DNA of 64,000 nucleotides from Alphaproteobacteria bacterium (GCA_016124205.1 WGOD01000001.1:62001-126000); one strand, 5' to 3'; positions 7,432 to 17,959 are shown, numbered from the stretch's first letter. A program made the numbers and translations. Notes: a model not told the origin generated them from the sequence alone.

Positions 7432-9765
7432 TTGCCCTCCTTCTCACCTGCTCTCGAAGACTCGCTCCACCGCGCCCTCGGCTTTGCCAATGAGCGCGGC
7501 CATGAATACGCGACGCTGGAGCACCTGCTGCTTGCCCTTGTCGATGACGAGGATGCGGGCGGGGTGATGCGGGCGTGCGAGCTTGATCTCGAAGAGCTTC
7601 GGGCGACGCTGACGGACTATGTAGACAACGAACTCGGCGAGCTGGTGGTCGACGACGACGAGGACGCCAAGCCGACCGCCGGATTCCAGCGCGTGATCCA
7701 GCGGGCCGTGATCCACGTCCAGAATGCCGGGCGTGAGGAAGTGACCGGGGCCAATGTGCTGGTCGCGATCTTCGCCGAGCGCGAGAGCCATGCCGCCTAC
7801 TTCCTCGCCGAGCGGGACATGACCCGCTACGACGCGGTGAATTTCATCTCGCACGGGATCGCCAAGAAGGCCGGCGGCGCCGAGCCGCGCGCCGTTCGCG
7901 GCGCGGCGGAAGGCGAGGGCGAAGCCCCCGGCGCGCCGAAGGCCGATGGCGATGCGCTGTCCACCTACTGCATCAATCTCAACGAAAAGGCCCGCAAGGG
8001 TGATGTCGATCCGCTGATCGGGCGCGAGTCCGAGGTGGAGCGGTGCGTCCAGGTGCTGTGCCGCCGGCGGAAGAACAATCCGCTGCTCGTGGGCGATCCG
8101 GGCGTCGGCAAGACGGCCATCGCCGAAGGTCTGGCCCGCAAGATCATCGAAGGCGAAGTGCCGGACGTGCTCGAGGATGCGACGATCTATTCGCTCGACA
8201 TGGGCACGCTGCTCGCGGGGACCCGATATCGCGGCGATTTCGAGGAGCGCGTGAAGCAGGTCGTCAAGGAGCTGGAAAAGCTCGACAACGCCGTCCTCTT
8301 CATCGACGAGATTCACACGGTCATCGGCGCCGGGGCAACCTCCGGCGGGGCGATGGACGCGTCCAACCTCCTGAAGCCCGCGCTGCAGTCCGGCGCGCTG
8401 CGCTGCATGGGGTCCACGACCTACAAGGAATACCGCCAGCATTTCGAGAAGGACCGGGCGCTGGCTCGCCGCTTCCAGAAGATCGACGTGGTCGAGCCCT
8501 CCGTGGCCGACACGATCAAGATCCTGCAGGGCCTCAAGACCTATTTCGAGGACTTCCACGACGTGAAGTTCACGAACGAGGCGCTGAAGACCGCGGTGGA
8601 GCTGTCGGCGCGCTATATCGGCGACCGGAAACTGCCGGACAAGGCGATCGACGTGATCGACGAGGCCGGGGCGCGGATGCGCCTGCTGCCGGCGTCGAAG
8701 CGGAAGAAGACGATCAACGTCAAGGAGATCGAGGACGTCGTGTCCAAGATCGCCCGCATCCCGGCCAAGACGGTGACGCAGGACGATGCGATCGCGCTGA
8801 AATCGCTCGACAATGACCTGAAACGCGTCGTCTTCGGTCAGGACCAGGCGATCGAGAAGCTGTCCGCGGCGATCAAGCTGGCCCGCGCCGGTCTTCGCGA
8901 GCCGGAAAAGCCGATCGGCAATTATCTGTTCTCCGGACCCACGGGCGTCGGCAAGACCGAGGTGGCGCGCCAGCTCGCCTCCATACTCGGCGTCGAACTC
9001 GTTCGCTTCGACATGTCGGAATACATGGAACGGCACACGGTGAGCCGCCTGCTCGGCGCACCTCCGGGCTATGTCGGCTACGATCAGGGCGGTCTTCTGA
9101 CCGACGCGATCGACCAGCATCCGCACTGCGTGCTGCTGCTCGACGAGATCGAGAAGGCGCACCCGGACCTGTTCAATGTCCTCCTGCAGGTCATGGACCA
9201 CGGCACGCTGACCGACGCGAACGGCCGCAAGGTCGATTTCCGCAATGTCGTCCTGATCATGACGACGAATGCGGGCGCCTCCGACGCCGCGAAGGAAGCC
9301 ATCGGTTTCGGTCGTGGCCGCCGCGAGGGCGAGGACCAGGCCGCGATCGAGAAGCTGTTCACGCCGGAATTCCGCAATCGTCTCGATGCGATCATTCCGT
9401 TCGCGGGCCTGTCGCAGAAGATCGTCGGCCGCGTGGTCGAGAAATTCGTGTTGCAGCTGGAGGCCCAGTTGTCGGACCGCGGTGTGACGTTCGAACTGAG
9501 CGAAGCAGCGACCGAATGGCTGTCCTCGCGTGGCTATGACGAGAAGTTCGGCGCGCGTCCGCTGTCGCGGGTGATCCAGGAATACATCAAGAAGCCGCTC
9601 GCCGAGGAAATCCTCTTCGGGCAGCTGAAGGAAGGCGGCCTGGTGAAGGTCGATGTCGACGCGGCTGATCCCGAACGGCTCGACTTCGACATCACGCCGG
9701 GAGACCGGATCAATCCGAAGAAGTCCGGCGGCAAGTCGAAGAAATCGAAAGAGCCGGTGCGCTAG
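7432..9765 (+). CDS. clpA: ATP-dependent Clp protease ATP-binding subunit ClpA
   Basis: A 777-residue AAA+ unfoldase that feeds substrates to ClpP. It has an N-domain ([15 protein letters not shown]), a first P-loop GDPGVGKT near residue 220, and a second GPTGVGKT near 502. The ClpP-docking loop reads IGFGRGR near 623, and the C-terminal domain is small ([21 protein letters not shown]). The track ORF starts inside clpS. No ATG fits; the TTG at 7432 is preceded by AAAAGGA eight bases upstream and gives the family N-terminus, so I chose it. The tail is Lys/Ser-rich. A minus-strand 829-aa ORF over this region is a shadow. Confidence 0.95.
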   Translation: MPSFSPALEDSLHRALGFANERGHEYATLEHLLLALVDDEDAGGVMRACELDLEELRATLTDYVDNELGELVVDDDEDAKPTAGFQRVIQRAVIHVQNAGREEVTGANVLVAIFAERESHAAYFLAERDMTRYDAVNFISHGIAKKAGGAEPRAVRGAAEGEGEAPGAPKADGDALSTYCINLNEKARKGDVDPLIGRESEVERCVQVLCRRRKNNPLLVGDPGVGKTAIAEGLARKIIEGEVPDVLEDATIYSLDMGTLLAGTRYRGDFEERVKQVVKELEKLDNAVLFIDEIHTVIGAGATSGGAMDASNLLKPALQSGALRCMGSTTYKEYRQHFEKDRALARRFQKIDVVEPSVADTIKILQGLKTYFEDFHDVKFTNEALKTAVELSARYIGDRKLPDKAIDVIDEAGARMRLLPASKRKKTINVKEIEDVVSKIARIPAKTVTQDDAIALKSLDNDLKRVVFGQDQAIEKLSAAIKLARAGLREPEKPIGNYLFSGPTGVGKTEVARQLASILGVELVRFDMSEYMERHTVSRLLGAPPGYVGYDQGGLLTDAIDQHPHCVLLLDEIEKAHPDLFNVLLQVMDHGTLTDANGRKVDFRNVVLIMTTNAGASDAAKEAIGFGRGRREGEDQAAIEKLFTPEFRNRLDAIIPFAGLSQKIVGRVVEKFVLQLEAQLSDRGVTFELSEAATEWLSSRGYDEKFGARPLSRVIQEYIKKPLAEEILFGQLKEGGLVKVDVDAADPERLDFDITPGDRINPKKSGGKSKKSKEPVR

Positions 9766-9775
9766 CGCATCGTCG

Positions 9776-10870
9776 TCACGAAGCGACGAGGTCTTCCGCG
9801 GGAGATCCGGTTCCGCTGCCCCTTCGGTATTCCCGCGGCGTCTGGCCCGTCGCCTCGCGGAAGGCGCGGTTAAACGGGCCGAGTGATGCGAAGCCGCTTT
9901 CCAATGCCACATCCAGAATGGACCGGTCGGCAAAGGCCGGATCGCGCAGCATCGCCTTGGCGTGGTCGATCCTGTAACGGTTCACGAAGCGATTGAAATT
10001 GGCTTCGCCGAGGCCCGACGCGATCGCGCGCGACACCTTGTAATCGCGCTCCTGCAGACGCCGTGCGAGGTCGGCGACTTTGAGCTCGGCGTCGAGATAA
10101 GCCCCGGACTCCACCAGCTTTCTGATCCGCTTTCCAAGCTCGAGATCTTCCGTCGTGGCTTCAGGTCTGAGGCTGGTAGGCAGGGGGTGGGCAAGGCGAT
10201 GTCGCAAGATGATCGACATGCTGGCGAGTATCGCGAGCGCGCATGCCGCCTGAATGGTGGCGGTTACGTCCGGCGATATGAAATCAAGCCGGCCGTGGTC
10301 GAACAGGAAGACGCAGATGCCTACGCCCGAACCGAAGCTGACGAGAAAGAGCAAGCGCATTCTCTTCTCGCCTGCCGCCATGCGCGGCCCCCACCCGTCC
10401 AAGCCTTCCCGGAAAGCCAGTGCGAGGGCGAGTGAACTGAAAAGCGTCTGCACCCCGTCCAGACGATCAGAGGTGCCTGCGATGAATTCGTCTCCGACGA
10501 GACTTCCGGCACCCGTCACCACCGCGATCTGATCGAAGATGGTTGGGATGAAGACGCCGGCCAGGATCAAGGCGGCGAACCACCCAGAGTCAAAATGCCG
10601 CCGGAACAGGGCGCGGGCTGTCAGCCAGAACACCGAACAGGTCGCACATGTCATCACGGCCAGGACCGGATAGGCCGGTCCCAACGCACGACCGAATACC
10701 TCAATCAGCATGACCGCGACGAAACCGGCGCAGAACACCGACCACAATCCAAACAGAGGTTGCGGCAGCCGTTTGACGGCAACGATGCCGATCCAGCCGG
10801 CCGCAAGGCCGGCGCAGGCGAGTTTTACGGTGGCAGCGAGTGCGAGCATGTCGGTCTCCATTCCCGCCAT
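9776..10870 (-). CDS. AraC-family regulator with N-terminal membrane domain
   Basis: 364 residues. The N-terminal 220 or so contain about seven hydrophobic segments, then a linker. The C-terminal 100 are an AraC-type double HTH (YLDAELKVADLARRLQERDY; SGFASLGPFNRAFREATGQ; TPREYRR). This layout suggests a membrane-embedded sensor that binds DNA directly. It is divergent from the DUF2306 gene across 144 bases, and that neighbour is the obvious regulatory candidate. Met4 (10861) is an alternative start. Confidence 0.85.
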   Translation of the reverse strand: MAGMETDMLALAATVKLACAGLAAGWIGIVAVKRLPQPLFGLWSVFCAGFVAVMLIEVFGRALGPAYPVLAVMTCATCSVFWLTARALFRRHFDSGWFAALILAGVFIPTIFDQIAVVTGAGSLVGDEFIAGTSDRLDGVQTLFSSLALALAFREGLDGWGPRMAAGEKRMRLLFLVSFGSGVGICVFLFDHGRLDFISPDVTATIQAACALAILASMSIILRHRLAHPLPTSLRPEATTEDLELGKRIRKLVESGAYLDAELKVADLARRLQERDYKVSRAIASGLGEANFNRFVNRYRIDHAKAMLRDPAFADRSILDVALESGFASLGPFNRAFREATGQTPREYRRGSGTGSPAEDLVAS

Positions 10871-11014
10871 GATGCCCCCGTCCTGAAATTTATTGCAAAC
10901 TCAGCAGAAAACTTCTCGCCGTTTTTCAAATCGGAGAGAACCCGCCTCCATTTCCCGACATGTCTGTCCGAAACCGGTCACTCCCCGGACCGGAAGCACG
11001 AAAAGGACCTGGTC

Positions 11015-11836
11015 ATGGCGGCAATCGACACTTCGCCTCGCAGAAGCGGAGGCTTCTCTGCCCGTTCAATTCTGAAGGCCACCGGCATTGTCTGGTTCAT
11101 CCCAGCTGCGATCGGACAATGGCTGTTTGCCTATTATGTGCTCGCCGCTTATGTGCCGGAAACTGCTTCGGGCGAATGGTCGCGATGGGATGATACCGGT
11201 CTGATCCAGGGCTTTACGGCCGGCGATCTGATCGGAAATCTGGCGTTTATCTCGCACACACTACTGGCCGCAGTGATAACGGTCGGCGGTACGATGCAAC
11301 TCGTCCCGCCGCTCCGAAAGCGGTTTCCCGCGATCCATCGCTGGACCGGCAGGATCTATATGACGGTGGCTGTCGTCCTCGCCGCCGGCGGTATCTGGAT
11401 GATCTGGGGGCGCGGCAGCCGTCTGACCGAAATCGGAGGCTGGGGCACGACGGTCAACGGCATCCTGATCCTGATTGTCGCGGCGATCGCGCTGAATTTC
11501 GCCATGCGGCGGCAGATTGATCAGCACCGCCGTTGGGCGATGCGGCTTTTCGTGTTGGTCAGCGGCGTATGGTTCACCCGGCTCGGCTACATGGCTTGGG
11601 CGATATTGACCGGCGGGGCGGGGATGAGCCGGTCTCTGGACGGTCCGTTCGACATGTTCATCGCCTTCGGAAGCTATCTGGTGCCGTTGGCCGTGCTTGA
11701 AATCTACCTTGCGGCCGGCGACAGCCGTTCAGGGGCGTTCAAGCTGTCAGCCGCAGGTCTGACACTCGCTGCGACCGCGGTCACTGCGATCGGCGTCTTC
11801 GGTGCATGGAGCTATATGTGGAGCCCGCACATCTGA
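11015..11836 (+). CDS. DUF2306 family membrane protein
   Basis: 273 residues with about seven hydrophobic segments and the family pattern HTLLAAVITVGGTMQLVPPLRKRFPAIHRWTGRIYM, followed by a histidine-containing DQHRRWAMRLFVL segment. DUF2306 proteins are polytopic membrane proteins of unknown function; the conserved histidines suggest metal or haem binding (inference). The track ORF starts far upstream over the regulator's promoter. The ATG at 11015 has AAAAGGA seven bases before it. Divergent partner of the membrane AraC regulator. Confidence 0.82.
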   Translation: MAAIDTSPRRSGGFSARSILKATGIVWFIPAAIGQWLFAYYVLAAYVPETASGEWSRWDDTGLIQGFTAGDLIGNLAFISHTLLAAVITVGGTMQLVPPLRKRFPAIHRWTGRIYMTVAVVLAAGGIWMIWGRGSRLTEIGGWGTTVNGILILIVAAIALNFAMRRQIDQHRRWAMRLFVLVSGVWFTRLGYMAWAILTGGAGMSRSLDGPFDMFIAFGSYLVPLAVLEIYLAAGDSRSGAFKLSAAGLTLAATAVTAIGVFGAWSYMWSPHI

Positions 11837-11840
11837 CCGG

Positions 11841-12317
11841 TCAGATCGCGGTGCCATCGGACGGGGCGTAGATCTCGGCCAGATAGCGCCGCAGGTCCGG
11901 TTTTTCGGGCCAGGCGAGGATGTGGCGGACATAGGCGTCGCGTTCCGACGCGATGATCTGCAGATCCCAGACGCAGATGGATTCATGCGCGTTGGCGGGG
12001 CGCCAGCCCTGGCCCTCGTCGACGACGACGCGGATCGGCAGTTCGTTCTCGCGGTCCCACCAGGCCATGACGACGTAATTCTGGTTCCGGCCCTGGTGCC
12101 GGATCACGACCGCCGCGCCGGGCCGGTCTTCCGCGACGGCGGGTGAGGGCAGAAGGCCGCGGGCCATCGTCTCGCCCTCGACGAAGCGCGGATCGTCCAT
12201 CGCCGAGCCATCCCATGACAGGGAGTAGCGCTTGAACTTCCAGCCGTCCGATTCATCGAGCCCGTCATAAGCGACGGTGCGGGCGGCATAGCGGTGGTGA
12301 ACCTTGAACTGTCCCAT
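11841..12317 (-). CDS. Conserved protein of unknown function
   Basis: 158 residues, soluble, with no signal peptide. Trp-rich blocks (YDGLDESDGWKFKRYSLSW, YVVMAWWDRENELPIRV) look like a beta-rich fold. Its ATG overlaps the HIT gene stop by one base (TGATG), so it is translationally coupled to that gene and may share its physiology. I do not recognise the family. Confidence 0.72.
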   Translation of the reverse strand: MGQFKVHHRYAARTVAYDGLDESDGWKFKRYSLSWDGSAMDDPRFVEGETMARGLLPSPAVAEDRPGAAVVIRHQGRNQNYVVMAWWDRENELPIRVVVDEGQGWRPANAHESICVWDLQIIASERDAYVRHILAWPEKPDLRRYLAEIYAPSDGTAI

Positions 12318-12751
12318 CAGTCGGTGAGTGCTCCTGCGATCTTCTCGGCGTGTGCCTTCAACTCGTCCATGTCCGCTTGCGTTCCGCCGTGGCGGCCAAG
12401 CGGCTTGTCCTCCCAGCGTGGTATGATGTGGAAGTGGATGTGAAACACGGTCTGACCGGCGGGGGCACCGTTGAACTGGGTGATCACGATGCCGTCGGGA
12501 TCGAGGGCGGTGCGGACCGCCTGCGCGATCCGCTTCACCCGCACCATGGCGGCCTGCAGCGCGTCGTCATCAAGGTCGAGGAGGTTTCGCGCCGGCGCCT
12601 TCGGCACGACCAGCGTATGCCCTGGCGATTGCGGGAAAATGTCCATGAAGGCGAGGACCGCATCGTCCTCAAAAACCTTCACGCAGGGCATCTCGCCCTT
12701 CAGGATTTTCGCGAAGATATTGCCGCTGTCATAGGCGCCGTCGAGGCTCAT
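12317..12751 (-). CDS. HIT family hydrolase (histidine triad nucleotide-binding protein)
   Basis: 144 residues with the histidine triad HIHFHI (in GQTVFHIHFHIIPRW) that forms the nucleotidyl-transfer site. The N-terminal FAKILKGEMPCVKVFEDD and FPQSPGHTLVVPKAPARNLLDL are typical of the Hint branch, which hydrolyses adenosine 5'-phosphoramidates and AMP-lysine adducts. Cytoplasmic. First gene of a two-gene unit with the overlapping downstream hypothetical gene. Confidence 0.93.
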   Translation of the reverse strand: MSLDGAYDSGNIFAKILKGEMPCVKVFEDDAVLAFMDIFPQSPGHTLVVPKAPARNLLDLDDDALQAAMVRVKRIAQAVRTALDPDGIVITQFNGAPAGQTVFHIHFHIIPRWEDKPLGRHGGTQADMDELKAHAEKIAGALTD

Positions 12752-12805
12752 GGCCGGACTCCGGATTGGTGACTCCGGTCCAGACTATCGCCCTCAAGCC
12801 TGCAT

Positions 12806-13270
12806 TCAACCGGCCGGCGATTTCGTTCGAGTGTATCCAGCCTCTTCCGCCGTGATCGGGTCAGGCCGTTCGGGACGGAAACGATGTCCGCAGGATTCGC
12901 ACGACCGGGTCGATACAACACGCGGCGGAACCGCCAGGGCCCATGTGCCGATTGCCAGCGGGTAGAGTGCTGCGAGCGCGAGGGCGAGTGGGCCACCGCG
13001 AGTCTTAAGCTTGCGGCTTTCGCCGCCGCATGCGGGGCAGGGGTAAAAGGGCTCGGCCGGCCGGCTGGCATTTGCGATCGAGAGGGCCTCTTCCGCAAGG
13101 GCTGCCGGGACCATCACCCGCGCGGCGGTGAAGCCGATCGAGAGGTATGGAAAGTAGGAGTGCATGTGCCGCTCGGGCACGACGACCGGGATGCCGGCGG
13201 CCTCCAGCGCGCTGGCCAGCACGATAGCGTGTTCGGGCTGCTGGAATTCGGCGATCGTGACAAGGCTCAT
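12806..13270 (-). CDS. DUF2007-like protein with zinc ribbon and membrane segment
   Basis: 154 residues. Residues 1-65 (SLVTIAEFQQPEHAIVLASALEAAGIPV) resemble the DUF2007 'putative signal transducing' fold. Two CxxC pairs follow (CPACGG and CESCGH), separated by a hydrophobic segment LALALAALYPLAIGTWALAV. The split ribbon could close around a zinc at the membrane surface. The track begins 10 codons earlier; I prefer the ATG at 13270 (MSLVTIAEF) because similarity begins there. Confidence 0.72.
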   Translation of the reverse strand: MSLVTIAEFQQPEHAIVLASALEAAGIPVVVPERHMHSYFPYLSIGFTAARVMVPAALAEEALSIANASRPAEPFYPCPACGGESRKLKTRGGPLALALAALYPLAIGTWALAVPPRVVSTRSCESCGHRFRPERPDPITAEEAGYTRTKSPAG

Positions 13271-13312
13271 GACGGAGAGCGTAGCCGTGCCGGGCGGCAA
13301 CTCAAGCGGGAC

Positions 13313-14458
13313 TCAGGCATCCGCCTTGAAGGGGCTTTCCGCGTCAATGGCGGCGATCTCGTATTCCACCGCTTCGCGCTCGCGATCGAGATAGTCGGCG
13401 ACGGCGGCGCGGAAGCCGGGATCGGCGATGAAGTGGGCGGAGTGGACCGCCGTGGGGCGGAAGCCGCGCGCCAGCTTGTGCTCGCCCTGCGCGCCGGATT
13501 CCATGCGCGAAAGGCCGCGTTCGATCGCGAATTCGATCCCCTGATGGTAGCAGAGTTCGAAATGCAGGGCGGGGCGGTCTTCCAGTCGGCCCCAATAGCG
13601 CCCGTAGAGCGCATCGGACCCGACGAAGTTCAGGGCCGCGGCGATATAGCGCCCGTCATGCTTGGCCATCACCATGAGGATGTCGTCGGCCATGCGCTGA
13701 TGGATCAGGTCGAAGAATTCGCGGTTGAGATAGGGCGAGCCCCATTTGCGGCTGCCGGTTTCCTGATAGCAGGCGAAGAAGACGTCCCAGTGGGCCGGGG
13801 AGAGGTCAGAGCCTGCGAGGCGTTCGATCTCGACGCCGTCCTGCGCCTCGCGGCGTTCCTTTTTCAGCGCCTTGCGCTTGCGGGAGGAGAGGTCGGCCAG
13901 GAAGTCGTCATAGCTCTGGTAGCCGCGGTTTTCCCAGATGAACTGCCGGTCGGTGCGCGCCAGCAGGCTGGCCCCGTTCAGGGCTTCGCGATCCGCCGCC
14001 GACGGGAAATTCACATGCCAGGAGGACACGCCCCACTGGGCGGTCAGCTGCCGCGCGCCGTCGATCAGCGCGCCGCGCACGTCCGAGTCGGGCGACAGAA
14101 GGCGGCGACCGGTGACGGGCGTGAAGGGGATCGCCGTGAGCAGTTTCGGATAGTAACGCCCGCCGGCGCGCTCATAGGCGTCGGCCCAGGCATGGTCGAA
14201 CACGTATTCGCCCATGGAATGCGTCTTGGCGTAAAGCGGCATCGCGCCGAGCAGGGCGCCATCCTCGTCCTCCGCGAGAAGGTGGCGCGGCAACCAGCCG
14301 GTCTCGTCCCCGACGCAGCCCGACGCTTCCAGCGCTTCGAGGAAAGCCCAGCTCAGGAAGGGGTCGCGCTCCGCGCCCGGCGGGTTCGCCAGCGCGTCCC
14401 ACGCGTCGGGGTCAACTCCGGACAGGCCCGGCACGGCTTTGATCGTCAGGGAGGTCAC
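13313..14458 (-). CDS. DUF482/FemAB-like N-acyltransferase (PF04339 type)
   Basis: 381 residues. The opening PFLSWAFLEALEASGCVGDETGW and PLYAKTHSMGEYVFDHAWADAYERAG are diagnostic of the DUF482 family, GNAT-fold proteins sometimes named 'peptidoglycan biosynthesis protein'. Further family blocks are LLTAIPFTPVTGRRLL, YQSYDDFLADLSSRKRKALKKE and FELCYHQGIEFAIERGLSRMESGAQGEHK. Substrate unknown. It is 15 bases upstream of the subtilase stop but on the same strand, so it probably lies downstream of that gene in one transcript. Confidence 0.88.
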   Translation of the reverse strand: MTSLTIKAVPGLSGVDPDAWDALANPPGAERDPFLSWAFLEALEASGCVGDETGWLPRHLLAEDEDGALLGAMPLYAKTHSMGEYVFDHAWADAYERAGGRYYPKLLTAIPFTPVTGRRLLSPDSDVRGALIDGARQLTAQWGVSSWHVNFPSAADREALNGASLLARTDRQFIWENRGYQSYDDFLADLSSRKRKALKKERREAQDGVEIERLAGSDLSPAHWDVFFACYQETGSRKWGSPYLNREFFDLIHQRMADDILMVMAKHDGRYIAAALNFVGSDALYGRYWGRLEDRPALHFELCYHQGIEFAIERGLSRMESGAQGEHKLARGFRPTAVHSAHFIADPGFRAAVADYLDREREAVEYEIAAIDAESPFKADA

Positions 14459-14473
14459 GGATATATCAATGTC

Positions 14474-17400
14474 TTAGCGATCGGAAACGGAAGGCGGCCC
14501 CCCTTCTACCCGCGTCGCAACCGAAGTTCGGCCAAAGCGATTGCCGGCCTGAAAGCCTTCGTTGAACTCGATCCAGATTCGATAGGTTGCGGGATCGAAA
14601 GGCTGCGCATAATCGCGAGTCCTCAGAAAGACAGTGAACGTCTTGATCTCGTTCTCGCCGAATGAGGTTGTCAGTGAAGCACTTCGAGCGGTCACGCACT
14701 GCCCCGAAATGTCGGTTTCGCAAACCTGTAGCAATTCAAGACCGTTGTGTACGCCGCCGATCTGCACGTCGACATTGCCGTTCGCTTCTCCGATGTTCAC
14801 CGCTGCAACCGCGAAAGCGCGTGTTCCCGTCGGAACGAGATTGACGATGCCGTCCCCGGATTGTGTTTGCGCAATCGAAATGATGTCGGCTGCCGGTTCA
14901 CGGTAAGCGGCGATGATCAGGTCTTCTATCGGGTCGGGCGGTTCGACGGGCACGACATTGTCGCAATGGAAGGAAAACGAGGGTTCGACGGTGGCCTCGA
15001 TCGACGGCGTAACGGCAAGAACGAGCGTTTGAGCCGTCCCGGGAGCAAGGTCGAAGGTCGCGTCCTCACTGCCGATTGCGCGGTTCGAGGCATCCGTCAA
15101 ACGGTAGGAGAAATCATAGGAGATACCTTCACCGTTTGCTATCACCCGGCAGTTGCGGGCCGTTTCGCCGAAACGAGCGGGATTGATGACGGTCATGAAG
15201 ACTGTTGCGGTTTGTCCCAGTGTCACGCGCCTGACGGTCGGCAGAACAGCGGCTCGAAGGTGGTGATCATCATTGCGCGGCGCACCGTAGGTGAAGCGCC
15301 AGTACCAATTCGCGTCGTCACGTCCGACGCGGATCCAGTAGGTATGCCCCTCGGTGACGGCGAATGGCAGATTCCTGCTTTCGCTGTCGTCTTCTCCGTT
15401 GGACGGTGCCGACGTCATTTCCAATTGGGCGATGGGTTCGAGCAATGACCAGTCATCCGTTGGTGCGTGATCGTCCGCACCGTCTGTCCGTTCGAACACA
15501 GCAAAGGTCGTGATGCGGTTGTTGTCAGCGATCCGGTCGGCGAGGGACGCCGTTCCTGTGTAAGGCGCCGTCCAAACAAACCAATGCCGCGCAGCATGGC
15601 TTTGACCGAGAGACGGTTCACCCGGAAGCGGTTCGACCGCGTTGCTGCCGAAACGCTGTACGCTGCCTGACCCGCCATTGAGCCGGATCGCTTCCCATGG
15701 CGCACTTCCACTCAGATTGTCGTTTCCCGAGGTCCGGATTCTTATTTGTGCGCCGTCAGAAACGGGGTCGGCAAGGGCGATGTAAACCGTCTGGCCAGCA
15801 CGGGCATGGAACGGGAAATCCCGAATCCTTCCGGTTCCGACGGGACCCGTATCGAGCCGGCGCGCGGCAAGATTGTCCGGTCCACCTGAGTACACCCCCG
15901 ACGATGCAGCGCTCGTCTCGACAAGATAGGTCCGGGTTTCAGGTGGTGTAAAAGCAAACCAAATCGAATTGGTTGCTGAGTCCGGATGCGTTTCTCCAGC
16001 CTCGACTGTGGCGAGCGCCAAGTTCACGTTCGCGTAGGCGCTTCGCAGACCGAGCGGTGCGGCATTCGCGAAATTATCGTTCGGCGGGCGGAACTCAACG
16101 AAAAGGTCGCGGACGATCGACCTTTGCGGCGTCTCGAAGACGAGCACCGCTGCATAGCGGCCTTCGGCCAGCACCCGCGCGGGGCTGACGAAAATGCTGA
16201 CCGAGGCGCCGGGTTCGATCGCGCCCGACAATTGTTCAAACTGGCCATCTGCGGCAGCGCCGGGCGGGGTAAGCGAAAAATCGAGCCAGGCAACGGAGGA
16301 ATGAACCGACCAGTTCTGTACGGTCGAGCCGGTGTTCGTCAGAACATACTGGGCGTAGTCGTTTGCAGAACGCGCCGACACCGTGTTCGCGCCATCGGGA
16401 CTGACCCTTATCTGGGTTGCCGGCTCGTTCCCACTGGAAAGCGCGGCAATCGCGAGGTCGAGGCGCAAGGACGGAACCGGCGGGTTCGCATCATCCCAGA
16501 TGACCGGCTTACCTGCCATCGACATCGCGTTCAGGATCTCGTCGGAACCCATTCCGGGAAAAAGGGACGCGGCGACTGCAAATCCGCCGGCCACATGAGG
16601 CGCGGCCATTGATGTTCCAGACTGGGTCGAGACGGGCGGCGAGTTGCCGGAATGTCCGGCGGCCGATATGTCCTGACCGGGCGCCGCGAGGTCGGTCAGT
16701 TCAGAGACATTTGCAAAACCCGCGATCCGCGCCGAACCGCTGGTGGCGGTCACCGACACGGTGTGAGTGATGCAGGCGGGACTCGACATTTGCCCCTCGG
16801 CGCCATCATTCCCGGCCGCAACGACGGTGGTGATATGGGCGGTCTTGAGCTGGCTGATGATGCCGGCTCGCGGATCGCTGTTGCATGAGCCGGTTCGGGG
16901 CGCTCCCCCCAGACTCATGTTAATCACATCGACACCGAGCGTTTCACGGTTGGCGTATATCCATTCCAGTGCGGCGATCTGGTCCGAGACGTAAGACACA
17001 GTGCAGCGATTTCCGACCGGACAATCATTCGGCACCAGGCGCATTTCCGAGAATACCTGAACCGCAACGATGTTCGCTCCCGGCGCCACGCCGGAATAAG
17101 GGTAGCTGCCTCCTGGCGCCCCGGCGGCAATGCTCGCGACATGCGTGCCATGAAAACAGGCTTCAATCGGGTCGTCGTCGAAGCAATAGTTCGCGGCGCG
17201 AGGCGAATTTGTATCTACCGCCGCTCCGCCAATACAGGATGAAACGGTTCCATCGCCTGCGACCTGGCTCGAAAAGCAAGCCGAGCCGGTGATGCGGCCT
17301 GTGAACGCCGGATGGTCGTAGTCTATACCGGTGTCGAGGATCGCAATCGTCGCTCCGGCGCCGTTTATACCGCCAGAGTGCAGCACGTTCGCGCCGATTT

Positions 17401-17845
17401 CGGCGATCGAGACATCAAGGGTTACGCGATCCCATTCATCCGTCTCGATCCGCACCACTCCCGGATCGGCGGCCAGCGCCTCGATCTCTTCCCGTGTCAG
17501 ATACATCGCGGCGGCAGGCGTGAAGTCGAACGCGCGATGGAGACGCGCCTCTGTGGCGTCGCCCGCTGCGAGTTCGGCGGAGGATGCCGCAAAGACGCGG
17601 GCGAAGATGGCTTCTCTTTGCTCCGTGATCGAGGCCGTCAGCGCGGAATCAGCGGCTTCGCTGCCCACCGCGTCGTTCGCTAGGGGCATGTGCCTGAAGG
17701 TGACGATCACTCGGGCGCGGTCGCCCGCTGCGAGTTGTGTTTCGGTCCGGTTTTCGAACTCGAGAGTCGCTTGCCGGGCCAAGGCAGGCGACGCAACCAT
17801 CAGGAATAGACACGCCGTCACAACGGCCTTGGCAAAGCGCATCAT
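14474..17845 (-). CDS. Secreted subtilisin-like (S8) serine protease, 1123 residues
   Basis: A signal peptide (about 1-23) is followed by an I9-like propeptide (ITEQREAIFARVFAASS ... TREEIEALAADPGVV). The S8 catalytic domain has Asp in AILDTGIDYDHPAF, His in HGTHVASIAAGAPGG and Ser in SGTSMAAPHVAGG. Several cysteines inside the domain suggest disulfides. The C-terminal 550 residues are beta-rich and include two tandem PPC-like units, each starting with an NDNxxxxAPxx motif and containing WFxFTPP/WFVWTAP, then a CARDB/Ig-like part. Likely released or surface-bound scavenging protease. ATG preceded by GGGGGAG. Confidence 0.92.
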   Translation of the reverse strand: MMRFAKAVVTACLFLMVASPALARQATLEFENRTETQLAAGDRARVIVTFRHMPLANDAVGSEAADSALTASITEQREAIFARVFAASSAELAAGDATEARLHRAFDFTPAAAMYLTREEIEALAADPGVVRIETDEWDRVTLDVSIAEIGANVLHSGGINGAGATIAILDTGIDYDHPAFTGRITGSACFSSQVAGDGTVSSCIGGAAVDTNSPRAANYCFDDDPIEACFHGTHVASIAAGAPGGSYPYSGVAPGANIVAVQVFSEMRLVPNDCPVGNRCTVSYVSDQIAALEWIYANRETLGVDVINMSLGGAPRTGSCNSDPRAGIISQLKTAHITTVVAAGNDGAEGQMSSPACITHTVSVTATSGSARIAGFANVSELTDLAAPGQDISAAGHSGNSPPVSTQSGTSMAAPHVAGGFAVAASLFPGMGSDEILNAMSMAGKPVIWDDANPPVPSLRLDLAIAALSSGNEPATQIRVSPDGANTVSARSANDYAQYVLTNTGSTVQNWSVHSSVAWLDFSLTPPGAAADGQFEQLSGAIEPGASVSIFVSPARVLAEGRYAAVLVFETPQRSIVRDLFVEFRPPNDNFANAAPLGLRSAYANVNLALATVEAGETHPDSATNSIWFAFTPPETRTYLVETSAASSGVYSGGPDNLAARRLDTGPVGTGRIRDFPFHARAGQTVYIALADPVSDGAQIRIRTSGNDNLSGSAPWEAIRLNGGSGSVQRFGSNAVEPLPGEPSLGQSHAARHWFVWTAPYTGTASLADRIADNNRITTFAVFERTDGADDHAPTDDWSLLEPIAQLEMTSAPSNGEDDSESRNLPFAVTEGHTYWIRVGRDDANWYWRFTYGAPRNDDHHLRAAVLPTVRRVTLGQTATVFMTVINPARFGETARNCRVIANGEGISYDFSYRLTDASNRAIGSEDATFDLAPGTAQTLVLAVTPSIEATVEPSFSFHCDNVVPVEPPDPIEDLIIAAYREPAADIISIAQTQSGDGIVNLVPTGTRAFAVAAVNIGEANGNVDVQIGGVHNGLELLQVCETDISGQCVTARSASLTTSFGENEIKTFTVFLRTRDYAQPFDPATYRIWIEFNEGFQAGNRFGRTSVATRVEGGPPSVSDR

Positions 17846-17959
17846 TCCCGAACTCCCCCGGACACAACCGGAAGGAGCATGCCCGAAACCCGCGCAATTG
17901 CGAAGCCAAATCCCTTGTCAGACAGGAATTTGAACAATGTGGCGGCCAGGCGGGAAGGT

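Noticed and set aside
7444-9933. 829-aa minus-strand ORF opposite clpA
   Set aside because: Its sequence is Arg/His/Leu/Asp-rich nonsense typical of the antisense frame of high-GC genes, while the plus strand encodes a textbook ClpA.
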